From positions 1 to 38,754 of IMG/VR virus record IMGVR_UViG_3300044638_005184: a stretch of DNA of 38,754 bases; one strand, written 5' to 3'. A program made the translations under genes and the position numbers. Of the stretch, positions 26,055 through 32,248 are shown in pieces (position 1 is the stretch's first letter; the number at the start of each line of letters is the position of its first letter). The stretch is from a virus. The notes under the pieces were generated by a model. It was not told where the DNA came from. It did not search any database and saw only the letters and a list, made by a program, of their open reading frames with translations.

Positions 26055-27071
26055 ATGGGTAGGATATTTTCTGTACGCATCAACATCGACAGCATGCTGG
26101 CAGAGCTTGATGCTCTGGACAACGATCCTCAATTGACGGTTGAATACATCCAAGGCTTCCGCACCGGGTGCCGTGGGGGTCAGCAGCGTGACGGATGGAG
26201 CGCCACCAAACTGGCCGGGTACACGCTTGGTGCCATGGCATACATGGAGGCGCAGGGCTTTTCCAAGCAGCAGGCCGAAAAAGCATCAAAAATGCACGCC
26301 AAGCGTTCCAGTCGTTGCGCTGATATGCCACGGCATGTGCCACGGCATATGCCGGAAGGTATGCCGGAAGCATGCCATATCGAACAATCGAATAATCGAA
26401 TAATCGAAACAACCAATGATCGGCCCGTCTTGGTGACACCTCCAGAAATCCAGCGCCGAGAAACCAGCGCCGGGAATCCAGCGCCAGAAATCCAGCGGTC
26501 AGGATCTGATCAGTTTGATATCACTAGTGGGCCTATAAGAACCCAAGCCCCACCACCGGACGCAGACGGGTGGGACGAGTTCCAGACCCCCCGGAAGCTC
26601 GCCGCACTTGGCGCGCAGGGTATCGGTTCTGCGACTGGCCGCGCCGGGTGGCAAGGCGTGGTTGATCGTTGCGGCTTGGTACAGGTGTTGGAAGCCTTGG
26701 CCAAGCAGCCAGCCGGGAAGCGTTGGGCGCCTGACATCGAATCCGCCTGCGGGGTGCGGGTCGACCCGACTGCGCCAGCAACCGCTGACCAATTTATTGC
26801 GCTGGCCAAGCACATTAAGCAAGGGTTTGCGTGCTTGAAGTACGTTCCTATCGACGCCATGACGAAACACCTACCAAGAATTGATTACGCTTCGCTTGTG
26901 GATCGCTTGCGGCGCGACATGGCTGCCGGTGCTGACGGATGGGACGCACAGGACTGGACAGACGCCTGCGAAGGCCGCAAGAGCGCGTATGGCGGTTGGG
27001 AATTGCGCCCGCTGCCCACCGCACAGCCCATGACTCAGGAACAAGTAAACACCCTCTTGGAGAAACCATGA
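26055..27071 (+). CDS. replication initiator-like protein with internal iterons
   Basis: This 338-aa protein starts at ATG 26055 (ATG 26091 is an alternative). The N-terminal part is helical (VRINIDSMLAELDALD, LAGYTLGAMAYMEAQGFS), then a long unstructured linker (about residues 85-170). A C-terminal helical domain follows (GWDEFQTPRKLAALG, AGWQGVVDRCGLVQVLEAL, SLVDRLRRDMAAGADGW). Inside the linker the DNA carries three blocks of tandem repeats whose periods (12, 8 and 14 bp) include two not divisible by three, so they act at DNA level. An initiator gene carrying its own origin iterons is the lambda O arrangement; no direct homology to O is seen. The next gene is ATGA-coupled. Confidence 0.5.
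   Translation: MGRIFSVRINIDSMLAELDALDNDPQLTVEYIQGFRTGCRGGQQRDGWSATKLAGYTLGAMAYMEAQGFSKQQAEKASKMHAKRSSRCADMPRHVPRHMPEGMPEACHIEQSNNRIIETTNDRPVLVTPPEIQRRETSAGNPAPEIQRSGSDQFDITSGPIRTQAPPPDADGWDEFQTPRKLAALGAQGIGSATGRAGWQGVVDRCGLVQVLEALAKQPAGKRWAPDIESACGVRVDPTAPATADQFIALAKHIKQGFACLKYVPIDAMTKHLPRIDYASLVDRLRRDMAAGADGWDAQDWTDACEGRKSAYGGWELRPLPTAQPMTQEQVNTLLEKP
26325..26499 (+). repeat. origin-like iterons inside the replication gene
   Basis: Block 1 (26325-26376): 12-bp units ATGCCACGGCAT, GTGCCACGGCAT, ATGCCGGAAGGT, ATGCCGGAAGCA. Block 2 (26381-26412): 8-bp units CGAACAAT, CGAATAAT, CGAATAAT, CGAAACAA, AT-rich. Block 3 (26444-26499): four contiguous 14-bp units AGAAATCCAGCGCC, GAGAAACCAGCGCC, GGGAATCCAGCGCC, AGAAATCCAGCGGT. 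An AT-richer stretch with GATCTGATCAG and TTTGATATCA follows. The repeats are directly visible; origin function is inferred from the lambda ori arrangement. Confidence 0.65.
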
Positions 27072-27691
27072 CAACCACCACCGACCCACCCAAAGAAATC
27101 GGCCCCGCATGGCCCAAGGGATCCATGGCGCTAGGCTGCGCACTCCCGTACTACGAGGGCGGCCAGTACCACCCCGGCCGGTTCTGGACCAAGGACCGGG
27201 CGCACAGGCTGGATGTCTGGTGGGGTAGACCTCTCTTGGCCTGCGCTATAAAGGATATTTTAATTTCTGACGCGACAAAGCGCACAAATGCTGCCCTGGG
27301 ATGGATCCTGGCCCGTGACCGCGCAGAATTAATATCTGACAGCGTGGGCAACGTGGACCCGGAAGCATGCAAGCGGCACATGGCGGCGGTACTGGAACGG
27401 CGCGCGGCCACCCATGCCCAGCGTGGGGAGGCTGACCGCTTGGCCACCCGTTGGGGCGAGGCCGCTGCCCGGTTGGCGCACAACCTTGGCATGGCCCAGG
27501 TGACGCCTGCCGACTCCACGTACGTCATGGCACGCCTGTCGTCGCTAGCCCATCTAGACCGGGACGGACTGCTACCACGGTGCTTGACCATGCCGCCCGA
27601 CTTCCAACCGCCGCATGGATACTCTGAGCGTGCGGAGCGTGCTGCCCGGTTGACCTCTGCCCCGTCTGCAAGTGAGGACGTTTTCGGATGA
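27068..27691 (+). CDS. 207-aa replication-region protein
   Basis: It starts at ATG 27068 (ATGA overlap with the initiator-like gene). It occupies the place of lambda P or a helicase loader, but no Walker motifs are present. Visible features are a WWGRPLLACAIKDILISD segment, a long charged helix (PEACKRHMAAVLERRAATH, RLATRWGEAAARLAHNLG) and a Pro-rich end. It may be a loader adaptor or a replication accessory; the family is not recognised. Confidence 0.5.
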   Translation: MTTTTDPPKEIGPAWPKGSMALGCALPYYEGGQYHPGRFWTKDRAHRLDVWWGRPLLACAIKDILISDATKRTNAALGWILARDRAELISDSVGNVDPEACKRHMAAVLERRAATHAQRGEADRLATRWGEAAARLAHNLGMAQVTPADSTYVMARLSSLAHLDRDGLLPRCLTMPPDFQPPHGYSERAERAARLTSAPSASEDVFG

Positions 27692-27819
27692 GCCGCCGCC
27701 CCACCCTCTGCCCGATCCCACCCGGTTGCAATCTGATGCTTGCCCACGACCTGCGCTTAGCGTGGGATTTGTGGACGGCGTTTACGTTTGTGCCGCAACC
27801 GAGGAAGTCCCATGTATGA
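27688..27819 (+). CDS. 43-aa hypothetical protein
   Basis: It starts at ATG 27688 (ATGA overlap) and ends at TGA 27817-27819, overlapping the next gene. The N-terminus is SRRPTLCPIPPGCNLML, followed by an amphipathic LAHDLRLAWDLWTAF helix. No family is recognised; support is the gapless coupling on both sides. Confidence 0.45.
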   Translation: MSRRPTLCPIPPGCNLMLAHDLRLAWDLWTAFTFVPQPRKSHV

Positions 27820-28012
27820 GCTCAAGCCCGATTATGGACTAGAAGATGCCATCCTAGCGTTGTGGAGGTATCGCCACTGGCCACCACAACGCAAAGCACT
27901 GCGTGCAGTCATTGATTCTGCCAAGCAATGCCGGGAGTGGCAACGGCAGGATGAGCGAGAAGCACAGCTAGAAAAAACCCTATTCCTGGTTGAGATGGAC
28001 GCCCATGCCTGA
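27812..28012 (+). CDS. 66-aa helical hypothetical protein
   Basis: Start ATG 27812 is set by GAGGAAG about 4-10 nt upstream. The product is helical with an acidic start (MYELKPDYGLEDAILALWRY) and a charged coiled segment (CREWQRQDEREAQLEKTLF). It is conserved in style with small early phage proteins; no function is assigned. Confidence 0.5.
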   Translation: MYELKPDYGLEDAILALWRYRHWPPQRKALRAVIDSAKQCREWQRQDEREAQLEKTLFLVEMDAHA

Positions 28013-28199
28013 CCCCCACCACTACGCCCACGCCATCGCCGCCGCCATTGAGCAAGTCGGCAACCGCCTCCCCACGCCCGAGGAGTGGTGCGCCATCCTC
28101 GCGTTGACCGTGCGCCGCCGGATCGGGCGGGATCGGCGCGTGTATCAGAAACGCTGGAATCAGACGCGAAGAAAAGAGATCCGCGCATCACGCGCTTGA
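28005..28199 (+). CDS. 64-aa basic hypothetical protein
   Basis: It starts at ATG 28005, overlapping the previous stop. An N-terminal helix (HHYAHAIAAAIEQVG), a PTPEEWCAILALTVRR segment and a very basic tail (GRDRRVYQKRWNQTRRKEIRAS) suggest nucleic-acid binding. It ends just before the promoter and palindrome at 28196-28223. Confidence 0.45.
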   Translation: MPDPHHYAHAIAAAIEQVGNRLPTPEEWCAILALTVRRRIGRDRRVYQKRWNQTRRKEIRASRA

Positions 28200-28223
28200 C
28201 TTCCCTTGCGCAAGGGATACATG
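28196..28223 (+). promoter_or_regulatory. promoter with embedded palindromic operator
   Basis: TTGACT (28196-28201) is followed by the perfect 14-bp palindrome CCCTTGCGCAAGGG (28203-28216) within the spacer, and TACATG (28218-28223) as a weak -10. A repressor bound here would block the polymerase. The same palindrome, perfect or nearly so, recurs at 30194, 30679 and 34303. It drives the LRR gene through a 100-nt leader that holds a possible 16-codon leader peptide (ATG 28243, preceded by AAGGA). Confidence 0.6.
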
Positions 28224-28322
28224 CAAGCGCAAGGATCCAATCATGACCATCCCCCACGCCCTCAACCCATACCATCATGGCCAGACGCCATAAGGGATAA
28301 TACCAGCGCACAAGGACAACCC

Positions 28323-29039
28323 ATGGCCATTACCAGCCTCTCCGACCTCACTCCCGATCAACTTTCTGGAAAGGAAAAGATCAATGACGACCTGGACCTC
28401 CGCGGCCTGACGACGCTGCCGGAGGGCGTGTCGCTGACGGCCGGTGGATCCCTGTACCTCAGCGGCCTGACGACGCTGCCGGAGGGCGTGTCGCTGACGG
28501 CCGGTGGATCCCTGTGCCTCAGCGGCCTGACGACGCTGCCGGAGGGCGTGTCGCTGACGGCCGGTGGATACCTGGACCTCCGCGGCCTGACGGGCAAACG
28601 CCCGAAGGTCAAAAGGCCGCCCGTGCCGCTATGCTGGAACGGCCACATATGGGCCGACAACATATTGGCGCGGGTCATCAGCCAACGCGGTAACGTGTGG
28701 AGAGTGACGATTGTCGGCCAGTCGACGCCGTCGTATCTGGTGACGGACGGCAAGCATTTCGCGCACGGCAAGACGCTCAAGGACGCCAAAGCGGACTTGG
28801 TTTACAAGGTCACGGACCGCAAGCCCGAGCAGTATAAGGGGCTGAACCTCAACAGCGCATTGGACTTCGCGGAGGCCGTGGCGTGCTATCGGTGCGTTAC
28901 CGGGGCATGCGCGATGGGCGTGAAGCATTTTGTCGATTCTACCGGGCAGCGGACAGAAAAGGTCAAGGTGAAAGACATCATCAAGATGACGGTCGGGCAA
29001 TTTGGACATGAGCGGTTTAAGGCGTTCTTTCAGCCATGA
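28323..29039 (+). CDS. leucine-rich-repeat protein with conserved C-terminal domain
   Basis: From ATG 28323 the product has 238 aa. Residues about 22-90 hold three nearly identical 20-residue LRR-type units (LTTLPEGVSLTAGGSLYLSG pattern), as in IpaH/SspH-like LRR arrays. The C-terminal 140 residues form a separate domain: CWNGHIWADNILARVISQ, YLVTDGKHFAHGKTLKDA, VACYRCVTGACAMGVKHF, and VKDIIKMTVGQFGHERFKAF. This domain recurs in phage and plasmid proteins with LRR arrays, as I recall; its function is unknown. The protein may bind a host partner. The longer upstream frame covers the promoter and leader and is unlikely. Confidence 0.7.
   Translation: MAITSLSDLTPDQLSGKEKINDDLDLRGLTTLPEGVSLTAGGSLYLSGLTTLPEGVSLTAGGSLCLSGLTTLPEGVSLTAGGYLDLRGLTGKRPKVKRPPVPLCWNGHIWADNILARVISQRGNVWRVTIVGQSTPSYLVTDGKHFAHGKTLKDAKADLVYKVTDRKPEQYKGLNLNSALDFAEAVACYRCVTGACAMGVKHFVDSTGQRTEKVKVKDIIKMTVGQFGHERFKAFFQP
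28391..28590 (+). repeat. 60-bp tandem repeats in the LRR gene
   Basis: The unit runs from GCCTGACGACGCTGCCGGAG to GGTGGATCCCTG(T/G)(A/G)CCTC and repeats with exact 60-bp period three times plus partial flanking copies. The copies differ at only a few positions, pointing to recent expansion; the unit number is likely to vary between isolates. Confidence 0.9.
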
Positions 29040-29368
29040 CCCGCAAGAAAAAGCCGGTGCAAAAAGCCGGTCTATCCCCAGAAGAAAACATGCCGCTTTG
29101 GGTGGGCGCGTTCCGGTACTATTGCGGCCGGCAGACCTATGCCGTGTCTAGTTTTACCGCGCTCTTGGTCCGCGAATGGCCTAGTATTGGGCAGCATGCG
29201 CAGTCTATTATCCAGCGGGATCTGGAAGAAACGTACAAGTCGGACGATCAAGCCAGACTAGCCAAGGCTGAATATCTGCCACTTGGTCACGACTGCGACC
29301 GGGCGGCATGGGACAAGGTGCGCCGGCTGTGGCCCCTTGCCAACCAAGCGCAAGACGCTACGCCTTAG
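29036..29368 (+). CDS. 110-aa conserved phage protein of unknown function
   Basis: It starts at ATG 29036 (ATGA overlap). After a basic start (TRKKKPVQKAG), the body reads MPLWVGAFRYYCGRQTYAVS, SFTALLVREWPSIG, AQSIIQRDLEETYKSDD and PLGHDCDRAAWDKVRRLW. This pattern recalls a small protein family common in the early regions of temperate phages. No activity is known to me. Confidence 0.55.
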   Translation: MTRKKKPVQKAGLSPEENMPLWVGAFRYYCGRQTYAVSSFTALLVREWPSIGQHAQSIIQRDLEETYKSDDQARLAKAEYLPLGHDCDRAAWDKVRRLWPLANQAQDATP

Positions 29369-29371
29369 CGC

Positions 29372-29527
29372 ATGAGCCAAGACCCCACACCAGAGCGCCC
29401 CCTGACCCCGCGCGAAATGGCGAAGCGGCGGTGGTCCACTGTGAGTCAAGCCGAGAAGGACAAGCACATGGCCAAGATGCGCCGGGCGTCAAAGCGCGCG
29501 GCCAAGGCGCGGAGGGAGGGGAAGTGA
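29372..29527 (+). CDS. 51-aa basic protein
   Basis: ATG 29372 to TGA 29525-29527. It is strongly basic and helical: TPREMAKRRWSTVSQAEKDK and HMAKMRRASKRAAKARREG. This resembles the Lys/Arg helical tails of nucleic-acid-binding proteins. It is GTGA-coupled to the next gene. Function unknown. Confidence 0.5.
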   Translation: MSQDPTPERPLTPREMAKRRWSTVSQAEKDKHMAKMRRASKRAAKARREGK

Positions 29528-29694
29528 CCAAGAAGCAAGCGGCGCGGATCCTTTCCGACCACAACACATGGCGGCGGTACAATGGCGAGCCGGGCATGGA
29601 AAGCATAAAAATGGTAAACCCCAGTATATTGGGAATTGCCATCGACAAGGCCGTGACAGTCCTCACCGCCAAGCCACGGAAGACGCGCAAGTGA
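29524..29694 (+). CDS. 56-aa small phage protein
   Basis: It starts at GTG 29524 (GTGA overlap). The pattern ARILSDHNTWRRYNGEPGM, then VNPSILGIAIDKAVTVL, is a recognisable short phage protein family of unknown function (N-W-RR...P..LG.AID.AV..L). It ends with a basic tail and is GTGA-coupled to the DUF3310 gene. Confidence 0.55.
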   Translation: MTKKQAARILSDHNTWRRYNGEPGMESIKMVNPSILGIAIDKAVTVLTAKPRKTRK

Positions 29695-29939
29695 CCACCC
29701 ACACCTACAAGCTCGGCGACGATGCCGTCAACCACCCGCCGCACTACACGGCCGGGAAGATCGAATGTATCGACGCCATGCGGGAAGCCTTGGGCATTGA
29801 AGGATTCGTCGCTTATTGCCGGGGGAACGCCATGAAATACATTTGGCGTTGCGGCAAGAAAGACCTGCAACAGCAGGAACTGCGAAAGGCCGCGTGGTAC
29901 CTGAGCCGGGCTGCGGATGAATTGGACAAGCCCGCTTGA
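29691..29939 (+). CDS. DUF3310 family protein
   Basis: It starts at GTG 29691 (GTGA overlap), 82 aa. The signature is clear: VNHPPHYTAGKIECIDAM, then FVAYCRGNAMKYIWRCGKK and ELRKAAWYLSRA, as in PF11753 (SaV-like; related to T7 gp1.7 nucleotide kinase). Proteins of this family are linked to nucleotide metabolism in phages; activity here is inferred. Confidence 0.85.
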   Translation: MTTHTYKLGDDAVNHPPHYTAGKIECIDAMREALGIEGFVAYCRGNAMKYIWRCGKKDLQQQELRKAAWYLSRAADELDKPA

Positions 29940-30118
29940 AAATCCATTACAGCACCTTTAAGACCACGGCCGACGCCACCGCATCCGGTTGGACGCCTGT
30001 CCGTACCTGCGCGCAGTCCGGCCGCTGTCTAGCGTGGCAGCCGCGAGCGGATAGGTTGCCGCCGCTGCGCCGGATGATCGCCAACCCACAAGGCGAGCCG
30101 ACTGTCGGCCCGCTATGA
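29936..30118 (+). CDS. 60-aa hypothetical protein
   Basis: It starts at TTG 29936 (TTGA overlap) and ends at TGA 30116-30118 inside the left copy of the 183-bp repeat, so its last residues (EPTVGPL) are encoded by the repeat. The N-terminal KIHYSTFKTTADATASGWT is plausible protein. No family is recognised. Confidence 0.4.
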   Translation: MKIHYSTFKTTADATASGWTPVRTCAQSGRCLAWQPRADRLPPLRRMIANPQGEPTVGPL

Positions 30119-30276
30119 ACTGGAATGCGGAGAGGATGAGGACGACGAAGAGGAAGCGGAAAAAGCCTAGCATATTTACCATTGTCAACTTTCCCCTTGC
30201 GCATGGGCAACGGGGCGTGTAGGGTGCAGCCATCGCCGGCAACAACCAAGCCCGGCGACCGGAGACACCGACCATG
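30094..30276 (+). repeat. 183-bp perfect direct repeat, left copy
   Basis: 30094-30276 is identical to 30579-30761 (offset 485). It carries the coding tail of an acidic small protein (CGEDEDDEEEAEKA), a promoter, a palindrome half-variant and the leader up to and including an ATG. In this copy the ATG opens the AlpA-like gene. Confidence 0.9.
30194..30225 (+). promoter_or_regulatory. duplicated promoter with operator variant, copy 1
   Basis: TTGCGC (30197-30202), a 17-nt spacer and TAGGGT (30220-30225). CCCTTGCGCATGGG (30194-30207), one base from the perfect palindrome at 28203, overlaps the -35 region. It drives the HTH gene at 30274. Confidence 0.55.
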
Positions 30277-30501
30277 CAGAGCACCCCACAAACGCCCGAA
30301 ACCGTCCCGGGGATACTGGACGACACCTACCACCCCGGCGCGACATACGAAGAGCGCCTGGACCTTTGCGACGGTTTCTTCCGCGTCATGAGGAACCGCC
30401 GGAAGGGTCCCAAGTTTATCCGGATCGGTTCGGCCGTCCGATATGGCGAGCGCGCCGTTGCTGAATGGCTGGCCGAACAGCAGACGGGCAGTGCCCAATG
30501 A
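30274..30501 (+). CDS. AlpA/Xis-like helix-turn-helix protein
   Basis: 75 aa, start ATG 30274 with GGAG 9 nt upstream. The core RLDLCDGFFRVMRNRRKGPKF, IRIGSAVRYGERAVAEWLAEQ matches excisionase/AlpA-type MerR-like winged HTH proteins (GPPFIRLGRRVRYRRSDLDAWL pattern). These bind DNA as excisionases or transcription activators. No integrase was seen in this window, so a regulator is as likely as an excisionase. Confidence 0.7.
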   Translation: MQSTPQTPETVPGILDDTYHPGATYEERLDLCDGFFRVMRNRRKGPKFIRIGSAVRYGERAVAEWLAEQQTGSAQ

Positions 30502-30541
30502 GGCCGCCTGACGAAAAAGCCGGGGCGGCACGTCCGAGCGC

Positions 30542-30655
30542 ATGTCGCAGGATATTGGCGATGGTGCTCTTGCCGTCACGAGCCGACTGTCGGCCCGCTA
30601 TGAACTGGAATGCGGAGAGGATGAGGACGACGAAGAGGAAGCGGAAAAAGCCTAG
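30542..30655 (+). CDS. 37-aa acidic protein
   Basis: ATG 30542 to TAG 30653-30655. The C-terminus (ECGEDEDDEEEAEKA) is extremely acidic, and its codons vary at third positions, as in a real gene. In the left repeat copy the same tail lacks a start because a stop lies just upstream. Overlapping frame 30498-30707 is Arg-rich and less credible. Could mimic DNA or bind a basic partner; unproven. Confidence 0.4.
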   Translation: MSQDIGDGALAVTSRLSARYELECGEDEDDEEEAEKA

Positions 30656-30761
30656 CATATTTACCATTGTCAACTTTCCCCTTGCGCATGGGCAACGGGG
30701 CGTGTAGGGTGCAGCCATCGCCGGCAACAACCAAGCCCGGCGACCGGAGACACCGACCATG
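30579..30761 (+). repeat. 183-bp perfect direct repeat, right copy
   Basis: Identical to 30094-30276. Here its terminal ATG opens the unrelated gene at 30759. Recombination between the copies would delete 485 bp including the HTH gene. Confidence 0.9.
30679..30710 (+). promoter_or_regulatory. duplicated promoter with operator variant, copy 2
   Basis: TTGCGC (30682-30687), a 17-nt spacer and TAGGGT (30705-30710), with CCCTTGCGCATGGG at 30679-30692. Sequence is identical to copy 1; it drives the gene at 30759. Confidence 0.55.
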
Positions 30762-30962
30762 GCCTGCACCTGTGACCCCTTAGCCGCCCGCGTCAGCATC
30801 CGCACCATGGGCCGGCATCATCTGCTGGTGTCCTGTGAGTGCGGCTTAACCACCGCGCATCGCAAGGCGCGGCTGGGTCCGGCCCTGCGCCACGCGCCCG
30901 CCGTGCGCTGGAACCCGGCCCGCATCTGGCGCTGGCTGTGCGCTCCGGTGGGTGGGCTGTGA
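30759..30962 (+). CDS. 67-aa cysteine-containing small protein
   Basis: ATG 30759 is the last codon of the repeat; GGAG lies 9 nt upstream. The N-terminus MACTCDPLAARVS and a CECGLTTAHRKARLG segment could form a small zinc site (C3, C5, C28, C30). The C-terminus is Trp/Arg-rich. No family is recognised. GTGA-coupled to the next gene. Confidence 0.5.
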   Translation: MACTCDPLAARVSIRTMGRHHLLVSCECGLTTAHRKARLGPALRHAPAVRWNPARIWRWLCAPVGGL

Positions 30963-31234
30963 ACGGCTACGACCTAGAGGACGCCCTGGCCGACGCTTTA
31001 GCCGATGCCATGGACGCCCGGCTTGACGCTGCGGCGACGTGGCTGCCGGACCATGAGGTGGAGCGCGGATGCAAGCATGACGCCCGATATCAACGCTTGA
31101 TCCGCCTGCGCGACCGGATCGCGGAATGGGACGAGGGGCCTAGCTGGACTGGCCCCGTCTGGATGCGGATAGAGGAGGAGATTGACGCCGCCCGCTGGCG
31201 CATCCGGCGGGAGATAGTCCTAGCCAACGCTTGA
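30959..31234 (+). CDS. 91-aa helical hypothetical protein
   Basis: It starts at GTG 30959 (GTGA overlap). It is acidic and helical: DLEDALADALADAMDARLDA, then a charged region (RLIRLRDRIAEWDEG) and RIEEEIDAARWRIRREIV. It precedes the exonuclease gene and may belong to the recombination operon. Function unknown. Confidence 0.5.
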   Translation: MNGYDLEDALADALADAMDARLDAAATWLPDHEVERGCKHDARYQRLIRLRDRIAEWDEGPSWTGPVWMRIEEEIDAARWRIRREIVLANA

Positions 31235-31256
31235 CCCCCTGCCGGTGGCCCACAAC

Positions 31257-32087
31257 ATGAAAGAACGCATCCAAGACCTGCCGGACGCGACATACCACGC
31301 GCATCCGGCCATCGGTGCCAGTACAGCAAAACTGGCGCACACATCCATCCGCCTTTACCGGGACGCCTTGGATGGCGTCTTTGAACGTGAGGACAAGGGG
31401 CATCTGGCCGTGGGTCGCATCGCCCACATGGCCATCCTTGAGCCTGACCGATTCCGGCAACAGGTGGTTACGACTGGCCCCACCAACCCCAAGACCGGCA
31501 AGGAATACGGACGGGACACGAACGCATGGAAGGATTGGGAAGCTGCTAATCCCGGCGTGATCGTGGTCGATCCGTGGATTCCCTTGGCTATCCAGCGTTG
31601 CCCGTCAGAAATCCGTAACCGGCTGGCCAGCGGGGCAAGCGAGGAATCGTGGTTTGTCCGTCACTCCGGGCTAGAAATGAAGGCGCGGCCTGACAAGGTG
31701 TTTGGCCCAATCATATCCGACCTCAAGACCATCGACCGGATTGAGGACGCCCGCCGCGCCATCTTCCGCAACTCCTATTGGTTCTCTGATGCATGGTATC
31801 GCATGGTCGGCAAGCTGCTGACCGGCGATCGGTTTACCTATGACTTTATCTTTGTGGAGAAGTCGCCGCCCCATCGCTGGCGCATCGTCACCCTGTCGGA
31901 CCAATACGCGGCCTGGGCGGATCGGGTCGTAGATGATACGGTCGGTAAGATCCTGCGCGCCATGACAACGGGCGATTGGGAAGATGATGGACCGATCCAT
32001 GACGAGGTGCCTATACCCGAATTTTTGGTGCCTCAAGACGTGCACGCCGCCGCCGACGGCAGCATCAACGTCGGCGACGACGATTGA
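31257..32087 (+). CDS. RecE-type (PD-(D/E)XK) exonuclease
   Basis: 276 aa from ATG 31257 (GTG 31245 is an alternative). The fold signature of RecE C-terminal/DUF3799 exonucleases is clear: GASTAKLAHTSIRLYRDAL, LAVGRIAHMAILEPDRF, KTGKEYGRDTNAWKDWEAAN, GLEMKARPDKV and the catalytic ISDLKT (Asp146, Asp155, Lys157). Downstream YWFSDAWYRMVG completes the nuclease core. It resects double-strand ends for phage recombination. It sits with ssb and a possible partner gene; no RecT/Bet/Erf is recognisable. Confidence 0.85.
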   Translation: MKERIQDLPDATYHAHPAIGASTAKLAHTSIRLYRDALDGVFEREDKGHLAVGRIAHMAILEPDRFRQQVVTTGPTNPKTGKEYGRDTNAWKDWEAANPGVIVVDPWIPLAIQRCPSEIRNRLASGASEESWFVRHSGLEMKARPDKVFGPIISDLKTIDRIEDARRAIFRNSYWFSDAWYRMVGKLLTGDRFTYDFIFVEKSPPHRWRIVTLSDQYAAWADRVVDDTVGKILRAMTTGDWEDDGPIHDEVPIPEFLVPQDVHAAADGSINVGDDD

Positions 32088-32090
32088 CCA

Positions 32091-32127
32091 TTGACATGAT
32101 GCCGACTTGATATATATATAGCATCAT
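32091..32127 (+). promoter_or_regulatory. RHH-gene promoter with inverted repeat around the -10
   Basis: TTGACA (32091-32096) and a TATATATATA run (32111-32120) supply -35 and -10. ATGATGC (32096-32102) and GCATCAT (32121-32127) form a 7-bp inverted repeat flanking the -10, a likely operator for the RHH protein encoded next. The ATG lies exactly 35 nt after the first T of TTGACA, so the mRNA is probably leaderless. Confidence 0.65.
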
Positions 32128-32248
32128 GCATAGACAGATTATATCGCTCACGCCGGCCCAGCGAAAGTGGCTGGTATCTCAAGCTGCCAAGTATGGCATA
32201 TCAATAACAGAGGTTATTCGGCGCATGCTGGATAAAGCGATGTCATGA
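32126..32248 (+). CDS. 40-aa ribbon-helix-helix (CopG-like) regulator
   Basis: ATG 32126 to TGA 32246-32248. It is a complete RHH unit: strand QIISLTP, helix QRKWLVSQAAKYG, turn, helix ISITEVIRRMLDKAM. Such proteins dimerise and bind DNA through paired strands. The inverted repeat at its promoter suggests autoregulation. It is ATGA-coupled to the HNH gene, and both are AT-richer than their neighbours. Confidence 0.75.
   Translation: MHRQIISLTPAQRKWLVSQAAKYGISITEVIRRMLDKAMS

Noticed and set aside
25949-26062. 37-codon frame before the replication gene
   Set aside because: No ribosome site, Arg/Pro/Leu-rich, no coupling with the true start at 26055.
28391-28590. tandem repeats as a CRISPR array
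   Set aside because: Exact 60-bp in-frame units without spacers, encoding LRR peptides.
30498-30707. 69-codon frame across the right 183-bp repeat
   Set aside because: Arg-rich, ends within the promoter -10; the acidic 30542-30655 frame has better codon pattern.
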